This document shows, piece by piece, positions 16,296 through 24,262 of a DNA stretch of 40,161 bases. Origin of the DNA: Stenotrophomonas pavanii (lineage in GTDB: Bacteria; Pseudomonadota; Gammaproteobacteria; Xanthomonadales; Xanthomonadaceae); assembly GCF_900101175.1 (NCBI RefSeq), contig NZ_FNFQ01000016.1:1-40161 (forward strand), in the 5' to 3' direction. Both the position numbers and the translations under genes were made by a program. The notes beneath the pieces were generated by a model. It did not search any database, was not told where the DNA came from, and was given only the letters and a program-made list of their open reading frames with translations. Position 1 is the first letter of the stretch; each line of letters begins with the position of its first letter.

Positions 16296-16323
16296 TTGCA
16301 TGGCGCCGCGGGCCGATGATAGT
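16296..16323 (+). promoter_or_regulatory. candidate promoter for rho
   Basis: TTGCAT (16296-16301), 16-nt spacer, GATAGT (16318-16323). Transcription from about 16330 would give a leader of roughly 110 nt before rho, room for autogenous Rho-dependent attenuation as known for rho in other bacteria. Weak match. Confidence 0.35.
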
Positions 16324-16442
16324 GTCGGCATATCCGGCCGCGTTCGCGTGCCGCACCCTCTGGACGCAGTTCCTTCCAGACCCATTCCCAACGTTCGCCG
16401 CCCCAGCCGGGCGCTCGCACCTTCAAGCGAGGAATAACGCTC

Positions 16443-18194
16443 TTGTCCGATAACACTTCTGAAACCGGCAGCGCCGATGCGCCCGCCGAAAAGCGCGTGC
16501 GCAAGCCCCGCGTGAGCAAGGCCGCCGCCCCGGCAGCCGCCGAAACCAGCGCCGCTCCGGCGCAGCCGACCCTGCCGCTGGCCGCCGCGCCCGAAGCGCC
16601 GGCGCCGGCTGCAGCCCCCGCGCCGAGCGCGCCCGCCGCCGAGGCCCCTGCCAGCAGTGGCGGTAGCGAAGGCAGCGAGGGTCGCGAATCCGGCCAGCCG
16701 CGCCAGCAGAACCACCAGGGGGGCGGCCAGAACCAGGGCCAGAACCCGTACAACCAGAACGGCCAGCAGGGTCAGCAGGGCCAGGGGCAGGGCAACCGCC
16801 GCGACCGCTTCCGCAACCGCCGCGACCGTGACCGCAACAACCGCTTCCGCGACGATGGCCTGCCCAACGATGGCGGCGAGCAGCAGCCGTTCGTGCCGCG
16901 CCCGCATGCCAACGTGCCCGAGGGCTTCCCGGTCTACTCGCTGAGCGACCTCAAGCGCATGCCGGCGCAGAAGCTGCTGGAAATCGCCGAGCAGCTGCAG
17001 ATCTCCGAAGGCGTGGCCCGTGCCCGCAAGCAGGACGTGATCTTCGCGCTGCTGAAGGTGCTGACCCGCCACGGCGACGGCGTCGCCGCCGACGGCGTGC
17101 TGGAAATCCTGCCGGACGGCTTCGGCTTCCTGCGCGCGGCCGAGGCCAGCTACCTGGCCGGCCCGGACGACACCTATATCTCGCCCAGCCAGATCCGCCG
17201 CTTCAACCTGCGCACCGGCGACCACATCTCCGGCCGCATCCGCTTCCCGAAGGACGGCGAGCGCTACTTCGCGCTGAACATCGTCGACACCATCAACGGC
17301 GAGCCGATCGAAGCGTCGAAGAACAAGGTGCTGTTCGAGAACCTGACCGCGCTGTTCCCGCGCCGCCGCTTCACCCTGGAGCGTGGAAACGGTTCGTCGG
17401 AAGACATCACCGGCCGCATCCTCGACCTGATGGCACCGCAGGGCAAGGGCCAGCGCTCGCTGATCGTGTCGCAGCCGAAGGCCGGCAAGACCATGATGAT
17501 GCAGCAGGTCGCCACCGCCATCACCACCAACCATCCGGACGTGCACCTGATCGTGCTGCTGATCGACGAGCGCCCGGAAGAAGTGACCGAAATGCAGCGC
17601 ACCGTGCGCGGCGAGGTCATCAGCTCGACCTTCGACGAGCCGGCCGCGCGCCACGTGCAAGTGGCCGAAATGGTCATCGAGCGTGCCAAGCGCCTGGTCG
17701 AGCACAAGAAGGACGTGGTGATCCTGCTCGACTCGATCACCCGCCTGGCCCGCGCCTACAACAACGTGGTGCCGAGCTCGGGCAAGGTGCTGACCGGTGG
17801 CGTGGACGCCAACGCCCTGCATCGCCCGAAGCGCTTCTTCGGTGCCGCGCGCAACGTGGAGGAAGGCGGCAGCCTGACCATCATCGCCACCGCGCTGGTC
17901 GATACCGGCTCGAAGATGGACGAGGTGATCTATGAAGAGTTCAAGGGCACCGGCAACAGCGAAGTGCACCTGAGCCGCCGCATCGCTGAAAAGCGCGTGT
18001 TCCCGGCCATCGACATCAACCGTTCCGGCACCCGCCGCGAAGACCTGCTGATCGAACCGGAACTGCTGCAGAAGATCTGGATCCTGCGCAAGCTGCTGCA
18101 TCCGATGGATGAAATGGCCGCGATGGAGTTCCTGCTGGACAAGATGAAGAACACCAAGTCCAACGACGAGTTCTTCGGTTCGATGAAGCGCTGA
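16443..18194 (+). CDS. rho: transcription termination factor Rho
   Basis: 583-aa hexameric RNA helicase that ends transcription at Rho-dependent sites. After a disordered N-terminal extension of about 150 residues (Ala/Pro-rich, then Gly/Gln/Asn-rich, then an Arg/Asn/Asp patch), the Rho_N helical domain (about 155-205) and the cold-shock-like RNA-binding domain (about 215-285, with the D-G-F-G-F-L-R element) follow. The ATPase domain has Walker A Q-P-K-A-G-K-T at 344-350, Walker B V-I-L-L-D-S and the Q/R loops. E. coli Rho is 419 aa; the extension explains the difference. The start is TTG at 16443 with GAGGAA 10 nt upstream; no in-frame ATG exists near it. A strong terminator follows. Confidence 0.96.
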   Translation: MSDNTSETGSADAPAEKRVRKPRVSKAAAPAAAETSAAPAQPTLPLAAAPEAPAPAAAPAPSAPAAEAPASSGGSEGSEGRESGQPRQQNHQGGGQNQGQNPYNQNGQQGQQGQGQGNRRDRFRNRRDRDRNNRFRDDGLPNDGGEQQPFVPRPHANVPEGFPVYSLSDLKRMPAQKLLEIAEQLQISEGVARARKQDVIFALLKVLTRHGDGVAADGVLEILPDGFGFLRAAEASYLAGPDDTYISPSQIRRFNLRTGDHISGRIRFPKDGERYFALNIVDTINGEPIEASKNKVLFENLTALFPRRRFTLERGNGSSEDITGRILDLMAPQGKGQRSLIVSQPKAGKTMMMQQVATAITTNHPDVHLIVLLIDERPEEVTEMQRTVRGEVISSTFDEPAARHVQVAEMVIERAKRLVEHKKDVVILLDSITRLARAYNNVVPSSGKVLTGGVDANALHRPKRFFGAARNVEEGGSLTIIATALVDTGSKMDEVIYEEFKGTGNSEVHLSRRIAEKRVFPAIDINRSGTRREDLLIEPELLQKIWILRKLLHPMDEMAAMEFLLDKMKNTKSNDEFFGSMKR

Positions 18195-18215
18195 GTCCCG
18201 GCACTGCGTCGGAAG

Positions 18216-18248
18216 AAACCTGCCGCTCGCTGCGGCAGGTTTTTTTTT
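18216..18248 (+). terminator. intrinsic terminator of rho
   Basis: AAACCTGCCGC, TCGCT loop, GCGGCAGGTTT: 11-bp perfect stem followed by an uninterrupted T-run to 18248. It starts 21 nt after the rho stop. Confidence 0.95.
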
Positions 18249-18271
18249 GCCTGCAGGGCGACCCACTTCAC

Positions 18272-18299
18272 TTTGCCGGCGCCGACTTTTGGCGATAAT
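18272..18299 (+). promoter_or_regulatory. candidate promoter for the diguanylate cyclase
   Basis: GATAAT (18294-18299, five of six) with TTTGCC/TTGCCG at 18272-18278 as a weak -35 with 15-16 nt spacing. It lies just after the rho terminator, giving a leader of about 100 nt. Confidence 0.45.
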
Positions 18300-18403
18300 T
18301 CGACCACTACCCTGCCCGGCCCTGCGGGCATGGCCACCGATTCCCGCTGTCGCCCCTTCCGGAGAACCGGTCGGGTCCAGCCTCCTGCCGGATCCGCCGA
18401 CGC

Positions 18404-19978
18404 ATGCGCACGCTGTCCCCCCGCCTCAACCTGGGCAAGCTGATCCTCGCCCTGGCCCTGCTCAGCGCCATCATCGCGCTGGCCAACACCCTGCTGGCCA
18501 GCTACCGGGTGCAGCGCGACCAGCTGGTCGGCAATACCCTGGAAGCCAACCGTGTCTATGCCACCAAGCTGGCTGAGACCACCCAGAACTTCCTGTTGGC
18601 CGCGCAGCAGGAGCTGGCCTACGCCGCCACCCGGCTGGGCCAGGGCGATCTGGACCCGGAACAGGCGCAGGATGAAGCCAGCCGACTGCAGCTGCAGACC
18701 AACAGCTTCAACTCCTCGCTGGTCGTGGATGCGGATGGGCTGGTGATCGCCACCTCGCCGCAGACCCTGCAGCTGCAGGGCGAGGTGCTGCACAGTGTCG
18801 GCAACAACGCCGCGCTGGCGGCGCGCCAGCCGATGATCAGCGACCCGTACCAGTCGACCACCGGCAAGCTGCTGGTGTCACTGTCGCACCCGATCTTCGA
18901 CCGCCAGGGTCGCTACCGCGGCTACGTCAGCGGCACCCTGTACCTGCGCCAGCGCAGCGCGCTGCATACGCTGCTGGGCAAGCACCATTACCGCGATGGC
19001 TCCTACCTGTACGTGGTCGATCGCCATGGCCGCCTGCTGTACCACGCCGACGGCAAGCGGGTCGGCGACTACGTGGTCGGCAACCCGGCGGTGAAGGCGG
19101 TGGTGCGCGGTGAACGCGGCGCCCAGCAGGTGCGCAACAACCTGGGCGTGTCGATGCTGGCCGGCTATGCACCGGTGCCGGCCACCGGCTGGGGCATCAT
19201 CGCCCAGCGCCCGACCGAGGCCACGCTGCAGCCGTTGTCGCGGTTGATGACCGCGGTGATCTGGAACGCGATTCCGCTCGGCCTGCTGTCGCTGCTGGTG
19301 ACCTGGTGGTTCGCGCGCCGCATTTCGATGCCGCTGTGGCAGCTGGCGCGCAACGTGCAGGGCGGCGAGGACACCGGCAATGCGATCAACCATGTCAGCG
19401 GCATCCGTGCGTGGTACTTCGAGGTCGCCCAGCTCAAGCAGGCGGTGCTGCACAGTTTCAATGCGCTGCAGGACCGCATCGGCACGCTCAACCGCGCCAG
19501 CCGCACCGATCCGCTGACCGGCCTGCTCAATCGCCGCGGCCTGCAGCAGGCACTGGAGGCATTGCAGGTGCAGGGCATTCCGTTCGCGATCCTGGCGCTG
19601 GACATCGATCGCTTCAAATCGATCAACGACAGCCATGGCCACGACGTCGGCGACGCGGCCATCGTCCATATTGCCGACCAGATGCGCCGCTACTCGCGCG
19701 ACAGCGACTTCCTCTGCCGCGCCGGTGGCGAGGAATTCCTGCTGCTGTTGCCGGGCATCAGTACCGACTCGGCCCGCCAGGCCGGCGAGCGCCTGCGCCA
19801 GCACATCGCCGATCATCCGTTCGAACCGGTCGGGACCATCACCGTGTCACTGGGCGTGGCCCACTTCCCCAGCTTCCATGTCGATGCCGAACAAGCGCTG
19901 CGGCTGGCTGACAAGGCGCTTTACATGGCCAAGGAACAGGGCCGCAACCGGGTAGTGGTCTACCCGTACGCAGACTGA
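18404..19978 (+). CDS. membrane diguanylate cyclase with periplasmic dCache-type sensor
   Basis: 524-aa inner-membrane protein predicted to make cyclic di-GMP from two GTP. A first membrane segment (about 11-32) and a second (about 285-305) flank a periplasmic sensor of about 250 residues with a Cache/PAS-like pattern. A HAMP-like or coiled linker leads to the GGDEF domain (about 360-524). The active site is G-G-E-E-F at 441-445. The inhibitory I-site R-D-S-D is at 432-435, exactly five residues before it, so product inhibition is likely. There is no EAL domain. The ATG at 18404 lacks a strong SD. The gene is monocistronic: rho terminator upstream and a convergent gene downstream. The ligand is unknown. 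Confidence 0.93.
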   Translation: MRTLSPRLNLGKLILALALLSAIIALANTLLASYRVQRDQLVGNTLEANRVYATKLAETTQNFLLAAQQELAYAATRLGQGDLDPEQAQDEASRLQLQTNSFNSSLVVDADGLVIATSPQTLQLQGEVLHSVGNNAALAARQPMISDPYQSTTGKLLVSLSHPIFDRQGRYRGYVSGTLYLRQRSALHTLLGKHHYRDGSYLYVVDRHGRLLYHADGKRVGDYVVGNPAVKAVVRGERGAQQVRNNLGVSMLAGYAPVPATGWGIIAQRPTEATLQPLSRLMTAVIWNAIPLGLLSLLVTWWFARRISMPLWQLARNVQGGEDTGNAINHVSGIRAWYFEVAQLKQAVLHSFNALQDRIGTLNRASRTDPLTGLLNRRGLQQALEALQVQGIPFAILALDIDRFKSINDSHGHDVGDAAIVHIADQMRRYSRDSDFLCRAGGEEFLLLLPGISTDSARQAGERLRQHIADHPFEPVGTITVSLGVAHFPSFHVDAEQALRLADKALYMAKEQGRNRVVVYPYAD

Positions 19979-20005
19979 GAAGCGGCCGGCCTGGCCGACC
20001 GCTTC
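19979..20005. terminator. hairpin between convergent cyclase and TonB_C-protein genes
   Basis: GAAGCGGCCGGCC, 1-nt centre, GGCCGACCGCTTC: 13-bp stem with one mismatch; the innermost pairs must open to form a loop. It starts right after the cyclase stop and 14 nt from the opposite gene's stop. No T-run, so a moderate terminator candidate for both strands. Confidence 0.5.
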
Positions 20006-20018
20006 ACGCACGCCGGGC

Positions 20019-20933
20019 TCAGCGCTGGGCCAGCGGCGTCAGCAGGCGCAGGCCGCGCTGGGTGCCATCGACCATGTACACGCCGCCGGCCGGCAACAGA
20101 TCACTGCCCGCCTGCTCGGCGGCATCCGGCTTGCGCCACGGTGCGTCCTGGCGCGGGCCGGGAATGAAGACACGCCAGCGGCCGTAGCGTTCCGGCTGGG
20201 CGTTGCCGTTGCTGCCGGTGTTGCCGTTCAGGGCGAAGTTCACCGGCACGCGCACGGTCCAGAAGTCCCGCGTACTGTCCTCGCCGGTGGTCGGCGGGAC
20301 GAAGGTCCACTTGCGCGCGCTGCTGATGCTGGCCTTGGCGAGCTGGTCGCGCATCTTGGCCATGATCCGCTCCGGCGCGACCATGGTCATGTTCACCTGT
20401 TCGGCAATGACGTCGGCCACGGTCCCGTCGCGGGCCACCTTGACCAGCAGCAGCACGTCACCCTGCCCGCCAATGCGGTAGACATCCTCGGGGTAGCGCG
20501 GTGGCGGCAGGCTCTTCCGGGTCACCGAATCGGTAGCCTTCGGATCATATTCACTGAAGTCGACACTGGTCATGCTGATCTGGTAATTGCCGTCCTCCTG
20601 CTCCTTGCCCCGCAGGCGCACCCGCAACGGGGCGTGGGCGGCCACCGGCTTGCCGTCCTGCAGCGTCGGCTCGAACTGCCAGCCGCGGATGGCACCTTCC
20701 ACGAACGACACGATGCCTGGTGCGAGCATGGCCCGCTGGTCCAGGACCAGCGTGCGGACCGAACCATCGGCCGCCACCTCGATGCTGCCCGACAGCACCA
20801 TGCTCATCTCGGCAGTGGCGCGCACCGCGCGCGCGTTCTGGGCCACGGCGTCGGCCGGCAGCAGGGGAGCACCGGCGGCGAACGCCAGGGCCAGGGCAAG
20901 GAACAAGGGGGAGCGCATCATTGCCGGATCCAT
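20019..20933 (-). CDS. periplasmic protein with two TonB C-terminal-like domains
   Basis: 304-aa secreted protein. An N-terminal hydrophobic segment rich in Leu/Ala and ending near A-V-A-Q is a signal peptide. Two TonB_C-like modules follow. The first (about 40-110) has the pattern G-S-V-R...W-Q-F-E-P. The second (about 145-235) is the full form: P-P-P-R-Y-P, then G-G-Q-G-D-V-L-L-L-V-K-V, then a W-T-F-V-P end. There is no N-terminal cytoplasm-anchoring region or Pro-rich spacer as in classical TonB, so it is probably not an energy transducer but an envelope protein using the fold. Start: ATG at 20933 is given; ATG at 20921 with GGA seven nt upstream is equally good. It lies 82 nt downstream of aceK on the same strand. 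Confidence 0.8.
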   Translation of the reverse strand: MDPAMMRSPLFLALALAFAAGAPLLPADAVAQNARAVRATAEMSMVLSGSIEVAADGSVRTLVLDQRAMLAPGIVSFVEGAIRGWQFEPTLQDGKPVAAHAPLRVRLRGKEQEDGNYQISMTSVDFSEYDPKATDSVTRKSLPPPRYPEDVYRIGGQGDVLLLVKVARDGTVADVIAEQVNMTMVAPERIMAKMRDQLAKASISSARKWTFVPPTTGEDSTRDFWTVRVPVNFALNGNTGSNGNAQPERYGRWRVFIPGPRQDAPWRKPDAAEQAGSDLLPAGGVYMVDGTQRGLRLLTPLAQR

Positions 20934-21015
20934 GGTGATGAAGTGAACCCTGAGCGTACCGCAGTCCGAGCGGGACCGGCAGGCGGTCCACCGCGGGCGG
21001 TCCACGCCACGCCGT

Positions 21016-22746
21016 TCAGGCTAGGCGATGGGCCGCCGCGTAGGGCGGCGTATCCGGGTAGTCACCGTCGGCGAAGCGCGCCTGCAGGCCCTGCCACCAA
21101 GCGGGGTCGAACAGGTGCCGGTAGTGCTCCCGCACGGCCGCCAGCTCGCTGGCAGGCAGGCCCATGAACGGGCCGAAGCGCTCCGGGAACACATCGCGTG
21201 GACCGACATGGAACCAGGGCTCGTCGGCCATGGCATCCTCCGGCGTACGTGGCTGCGGCCAGGCGCGGAACACGCAGTCGCTGACCAGGCACAACTCGTC
21301 ATAGTCGTAGAACACGGCCCGGCCATGCCGGGATACGCCGAAGTTCTTCGGCAGCATGTCGCCGGGGAAGATGTTGTTGCGCGCCATGTCGGTGATCGCC
21401 TGCGCATAGTCCAGTACCGCCGCGCGCACGGCCTCGCCGCCCTGCTCGCGCAGGTACAGGTTCAATGGCCGGAAGCGGCGCTGTACGTAGCACAGTGCCA
21501 CTTCCACCTCGTCGCCATCCACGCGCACGCTCTGCGCGCACTGCTGCAGCAGCTCTTCCAGCAAGGCCGGTGCGAAACGGTCACGCGGGAAGCGCAGGTG
21601 GCGATACGGCTGCGCATCGAGCAGGCGGCCGACGCGGTCGAGGTTGAACACCAGCGCGTACTTCTCTTCCACCTGCTGCCGCGACATCGCCTTGGGCCAG
21701 GCGAAGCGGTCGCGGATCAGCTTGAACACCAGCGGATAGCTGGGCAGGGTGAACACCGCCATGACCATGCCCGGCGTGCCCTCGGCATGCACCAGCCGCT
21801 CCTGCAGGTGCTCGTTGAAGTGGCGGAAGAAGGTGCGGTAACGCTCGGTCTTGCCCTGCTTGGCACGGCCCAGCACCGTGTAGAGTTCATCGATCGGCTT
21901 GCCCGGCAGCAGGCTGCGCAGGAATACCACCGCATCGCCCACCGTTGCGAGGTTGGCCTGGAAGTAGCTGCGCGAGACGCCGAACAGGTGGGCAACGTCG
22001 CGACGCCGGGTCAGCACTGCATCGGCACGCAGGCCACGCTCATCGTTGACCAGTGCGATCACGCACGGCGAGAAGCGGTGCTCGCCGAACACCCGGCCGA
22101 CCAGGTAGGCGCGGCGCTCCCGGTAGAACACGGTGTCGAGCAGCTCGATGCTGCGCACCGGCGTATCGCCCCAGTGCGCCAGATCGTCCTGCAGGCGCAC
22201 GGCGATGGCCGCCGCGCAGCGCAGCTGGTGCGCATACGGAATGTCGAAACGGTAGTCGGCCAGCACGCGCTGCAGGGCCTCCACCGGCCGCGTCGGCGAG
22301 ACGGCATAGGTATGCCGGGCGACCGGATGGGTGATCGCGTCGGATGGCTCGACATCGAAGGCGATGAACTCCAGCGCCGGATCCACGCCACGGATGGAAA
22401 ACAGGCGCCGTGACAACGTGTTGTAGAAGGTCTTGTACAGTTCGGCGTCGATCAGTCCCCGCAGCAGTGCGCTGTACTGCGCATGCACCTGCAGCCACAG
22501 CGCGCGCTCGCCGATCACATCGCCGGCGAGGCGGCGCAGTGCATCCATCTGCTCGGCGATGCACAGGTCATACAACGCGATGCGCTCGACCGCATCCTGG
22601 CGCGCGCCCGCCCAGTCACGCTGCTCGAAGCGCTGTCGTGCACGGGCGGTGATCGCCGCGAAGCGGGCATGGTACTGCTCGAAACCATCGCGGATGGCGC
22701 CGGCGATGCGCGGCGCCAGCTCGGCAGCGATGTCAGGCTCGGACAT
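21016..22746 (-). CDS. aceK: isocitrate dehydrogenase kinase/phosphatase
   Basis: 576-aa bifunctional protein (E. coli 578 aa) that phosphorylates isocitrate dehydrogenase to divert isocitrate into the glyoxylate shunt, and dephosphorylates it again. Family landmarks are visible: the F-T-L-P-S-Y-P-L-V-F-K-L segment holding the ATP-binding Lys, the N-N-I-F-P-G-D-M-L-P-K-N-F-G-V catalytic loop and F-Y-D-Y-D-E with the metal-binding Asp. ATG at 22746 starts the family N-terminus; the longer frame runs into SMAG repeats. aceB and aceA are not adjacent. The presumed substrate gene, icd, lies 2.8 kb upstream on the same strand, and it encodes the monomeric type of dehydrogenase. Confidence 0.97.
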   Translation of the reverse strand: MSEPDIAAELAPRIAGAIRDGFEQYHARFAAITARARQRFEQRDWAGARQDAVERIALYDLCIAEQMDALRRLAGDVIGERALWLQVHAQYSALLRGLIDAELYKTFYNTLSRRLFSIRGVDPALEFIAFDVEPSDAITHPVARHTYAVSPTRPVEALQRVLADYRFDIPYAHQLRCAAAIAVRLQDDLAHWGDTPVRSIELLDTVFYRERRAYLVGRVFGEHRFSPCVIALVNDERGLRADAVLTRRRDVAHLFGVSRSYFQANLATVGDAVVFLRSLLPGKPIDELYTVLGRAKQGKTERYRTFFRHFNEHLQERLVHAEGTPGMVMAVFTLPSYPLVFKLIRDRFAWPKAMSRQQVEEKYALVFNLDRVGRLLDAQPYRHLRFPRDRFAPALLEELLQQCAQSVRVDGDEVEVALCYVQRRFRPLNLYLREQGGEAVRAAVLDYAQAITDMARNNIFPGDMLPKNFGVSRHGRAVFYDYDELCLVSDCVFRAWPQPRTPEDAMADEPWFHVGPRDVFPERFGPFMGLPASELAAVREHYRHLFDPAWWQGLQARFADGDYPDTPPYAAAHRLA

Positions 22747-22812
22747 GCAGGGCTCACCCGGAAGGACCGGCTTCACCATACGCGGGCGTGTGCAATGGCG
22801 TCGAGTGCGAAG

Positions 22813-22887
22813 GTAGTGCCGGCCGCTGGCCGGCAGCACCTGGACGTCGATGGATCGATGCAGAGGCCGGCCAGCGGCCGGCACTAC
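22813..22887. repeat. SMAG pair between Roadblock gene and aceK
   Basis: GTAG + TGCCGGCC-GCT-GGCCGGCA at 22813-22835 and an inverted partner (GGCCGGCC-AGC-GGCCGGCA + CTAC) at 22865-22887, with a 29-nt spacer. GTAG ends face outward. It begins 4 nt before the stop of the Roadblock gene at 22892, so it forms the 3' end of that transcript. Confidence 0.92.
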
Positions 22888-22891
22888 CGGC

Positions 22892-23251
22892 TCAGATCGC
22901 CAGTTCGGCCTCCACGTCCTGCACCTTGCGCCGGGCCAATGCCAGGTTGGACTTGGTACGGTCCAGCACGATGTAGAAGAACAGGCCCTTCTTCTTCGCC
23001 ACCGGGCGCATGATGTGGTACGCCTTGCCCAGCGAGATCAGGATGTCTTCGATGCTGTCGTTGAGGTTCAGCGACGCGGCGGTCTTCATCTTGGCGCGGA
23101 TCACTTCGGTGTTGCCGGCGGCAGCCACTTCCATGTCCATGCCGGCACCGGCCTCGCCCAGCAGCATGCCGCTTTCGTAGTCGACCAGCGCCACGGCCTG
23201 CGCGCCGTCGATACCCATCAGTGCGTTCAACGATTCATTCAATCCAGCCAC
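22892..23251 (-). CDS. Roadblock/LC7-domain protein (second of cassette)
   Basis: 119-aa protein with the Roadblock/LC7 fold typical of regulators of small Ras-like GTPases (MglB, CvnB). The alternating beta pattern A-V-A-L-V-D-Y-E-S-G followed by M-L-L-G is characteristic. The C-terminus has a charged helix. The start is GTG at 23251 with AAGGGG seven nt upstream; an ORF extension to 23359 is open but overlaps the upstream gene end. It is 53 nt downstream of the first Roadblock gene and the last of the four-gene cassette. It is likely to bind the GTPase or the other Roadblock protein; that is inferred. Confidence 0.85.
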   Translation of the reverse strand: MAGLNESLNALMGIDGAQAVALVDYESGMLLGEAGAGMDMEVAAAGNTEVIRAKMKTAASLNLNDSIEDILISLGKAYHIMRPVAKKKGLFFYIVLDRTKSNLALARRKVQDVEAELAI

Positions 23252-23304
23252 GTCGCACCCCTTGTCGAAGTTGGTTCGAGCCCCTCGTTCCCCTGCGGCC
23301 GGGC

Positions 23305-23721
23305 TCACGATCCGCCGAGTTCGGCCAGGATCGCCTGGCCACATTCCCTGCTCTGCCACAGCACCTGGCCGATCACGCTGCGCTGGTCGCAGGCCGCCAT
23401 CAGCAGCAACGGCGCGCGCCCATCAGCCTGGATCGCCAGCATCAGCACCTTGCCGCCCACGGCTTCCAGCATCAGCGTCTGCAGATCACCCAGCACCAGT
23501 TCGCGCCCGACCGCCGCGGCCAGCGCCAGCATCGCGCTGGTCATCGCGGCCAGCCGTTCACCGCGCCCGTCGGCCCCGGCGCTGACCAGGACGAAGCCAT
23601 CAACGCTGGCCAGGACCACGGTTCGTACCCCTTCGACCCGCTGCTGCAGGTCCTGCAGCAGGGGTTGCAGGCGCTCACGCTGGCCGGCGTCGGGCAATAC
23701 CGCCATCCGCCCGTCAGCCAT
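23305..23721 (-). CDS. Roadblock/LC7-domain protein (first of cassette)
   Basis: 138-aa Roadblock/LC7 protein. The strand-turn-strand pattern V-V-L-A-S-V-D-G-F-V-L-V-S-A-G after an N-terminal helix and the paired helix with L-A-A-M-T-S-A-M-L-A-L are as in MglB/CvnB proteins. The gene overlaps the end of the GTPase gene by 8 nt, so the two are co-translated. In known systems such proteins act as GTPase-activating or scaffolding partners. I see no enzymatic motif. Confidence 0.87.
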   Translation of the reverse strand: MADGRMAVLPDAGQRERLQPLLQDLQQRVEGVRTVVLASVDGFVLVSAGADGRGERLAAMTSAMLALAAAVGRELVLGDLQTLMLEAVGGKVLMLAIQADGRAPLLLMAACDQRSVIGQVLWQSRECGQAILAELGGS

Positions 23722-24262
23722 GCGCAGCCACCAGTGCGTGCGCTTCCATTTCGCTCATCAGTACGTCCATCAGCAGCAGTCCCTGTTCCCGGTCACGGGC
23801 ATCGATGGCCAGCAGCGGCAGTGGCTGGTCGTCCAGGCAGGCTCGGCTGGCCCAGTCATCCAGTGCCGCCTGCGGCGCCTGGTCCAGGTGGGTGACCGCC
23901 ACCACCAGTGCCAGGGACGATGCAAACGGCTGCAGCACCTGCAGGTAGTCCTCCAGCTCGCTGGCCAGGCCCGCGCGGCGCGCGTCCAGCAGCAGCACCG
24001 CGCCGCGCGCGCCCTGCAGCAGGATCGGCCACAGGAAGTCGAAGCGCTGCTGGCCGGGCGTTCCGTACAGCCGCAGGCGCTCGCCGTTGGGAAGGTCGAT
24101 GTCTGCGTAGTCCAGCGCGACGGTGGTGGAGGCCTTGTCGGCACCGAGGCGGTCACTGTTGGCCACGTCGGTATCGATCACTGCGCCCGCAGCGATGCTG
24201 CGCACCAGGGTCGACTTGCCGCTGCCCATGCCACCCAGCACGACCACCTTGTGCTCACGCAT
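23714..24262 (-). CDS. small Ras-like GTPase of conservon (CvnD)/MglA type
   Basis: 182-aa GTPase. P-loop G-G-M-G-S-G-K-S at 10-17, switch I block S-T-T-V-A-L-D at 45-51, switch II G-T-P-G-Q-Q-R-F at 67-74 (TPGQ instead of DxxG, as in the actinobacterial CvnD proteins and the Srp102/MglA group), and T-H-L-D at 124-127 in place of NKxD. The D-A-R-R segment after strand 4 is also conservon-like. The first ATG of the frame (24310) would add 16 residues; ATG at 24262 begins the core and overlaps the upstream gene by 8 nt. It probably acts as a nucleotide-dependent switch with the two Roadblock proteins. Upstream input and downstream target are unknown. Confidence 0.88.
   Translation of the reverse strand: MREHKVVVLGGMGSGKSTLVRSIAAGAVIDTDVANSDRLGADKASTTVALDYADIDLPNGERLRLYGTPGQQRFDFLWPILLQGARGAVLLLDARRAGLASELEDYLQVLQPFASSLALVVAVTHLDQAPQAALDDWASRACLDDQPLPLLAIDARDREQGLLLMDVLMSEMEAHALVAAHG

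Noticed and set aside
16270..16437. 55-codon ORF between trxA and rho, in the position of the enterobacterial rho leader gene
   Set aside because: No SD before either ATG, the candidate rho promoter lies inside it, and its residue composition is that of a random GC-rich frame. Its last codons only supply the rho SD.
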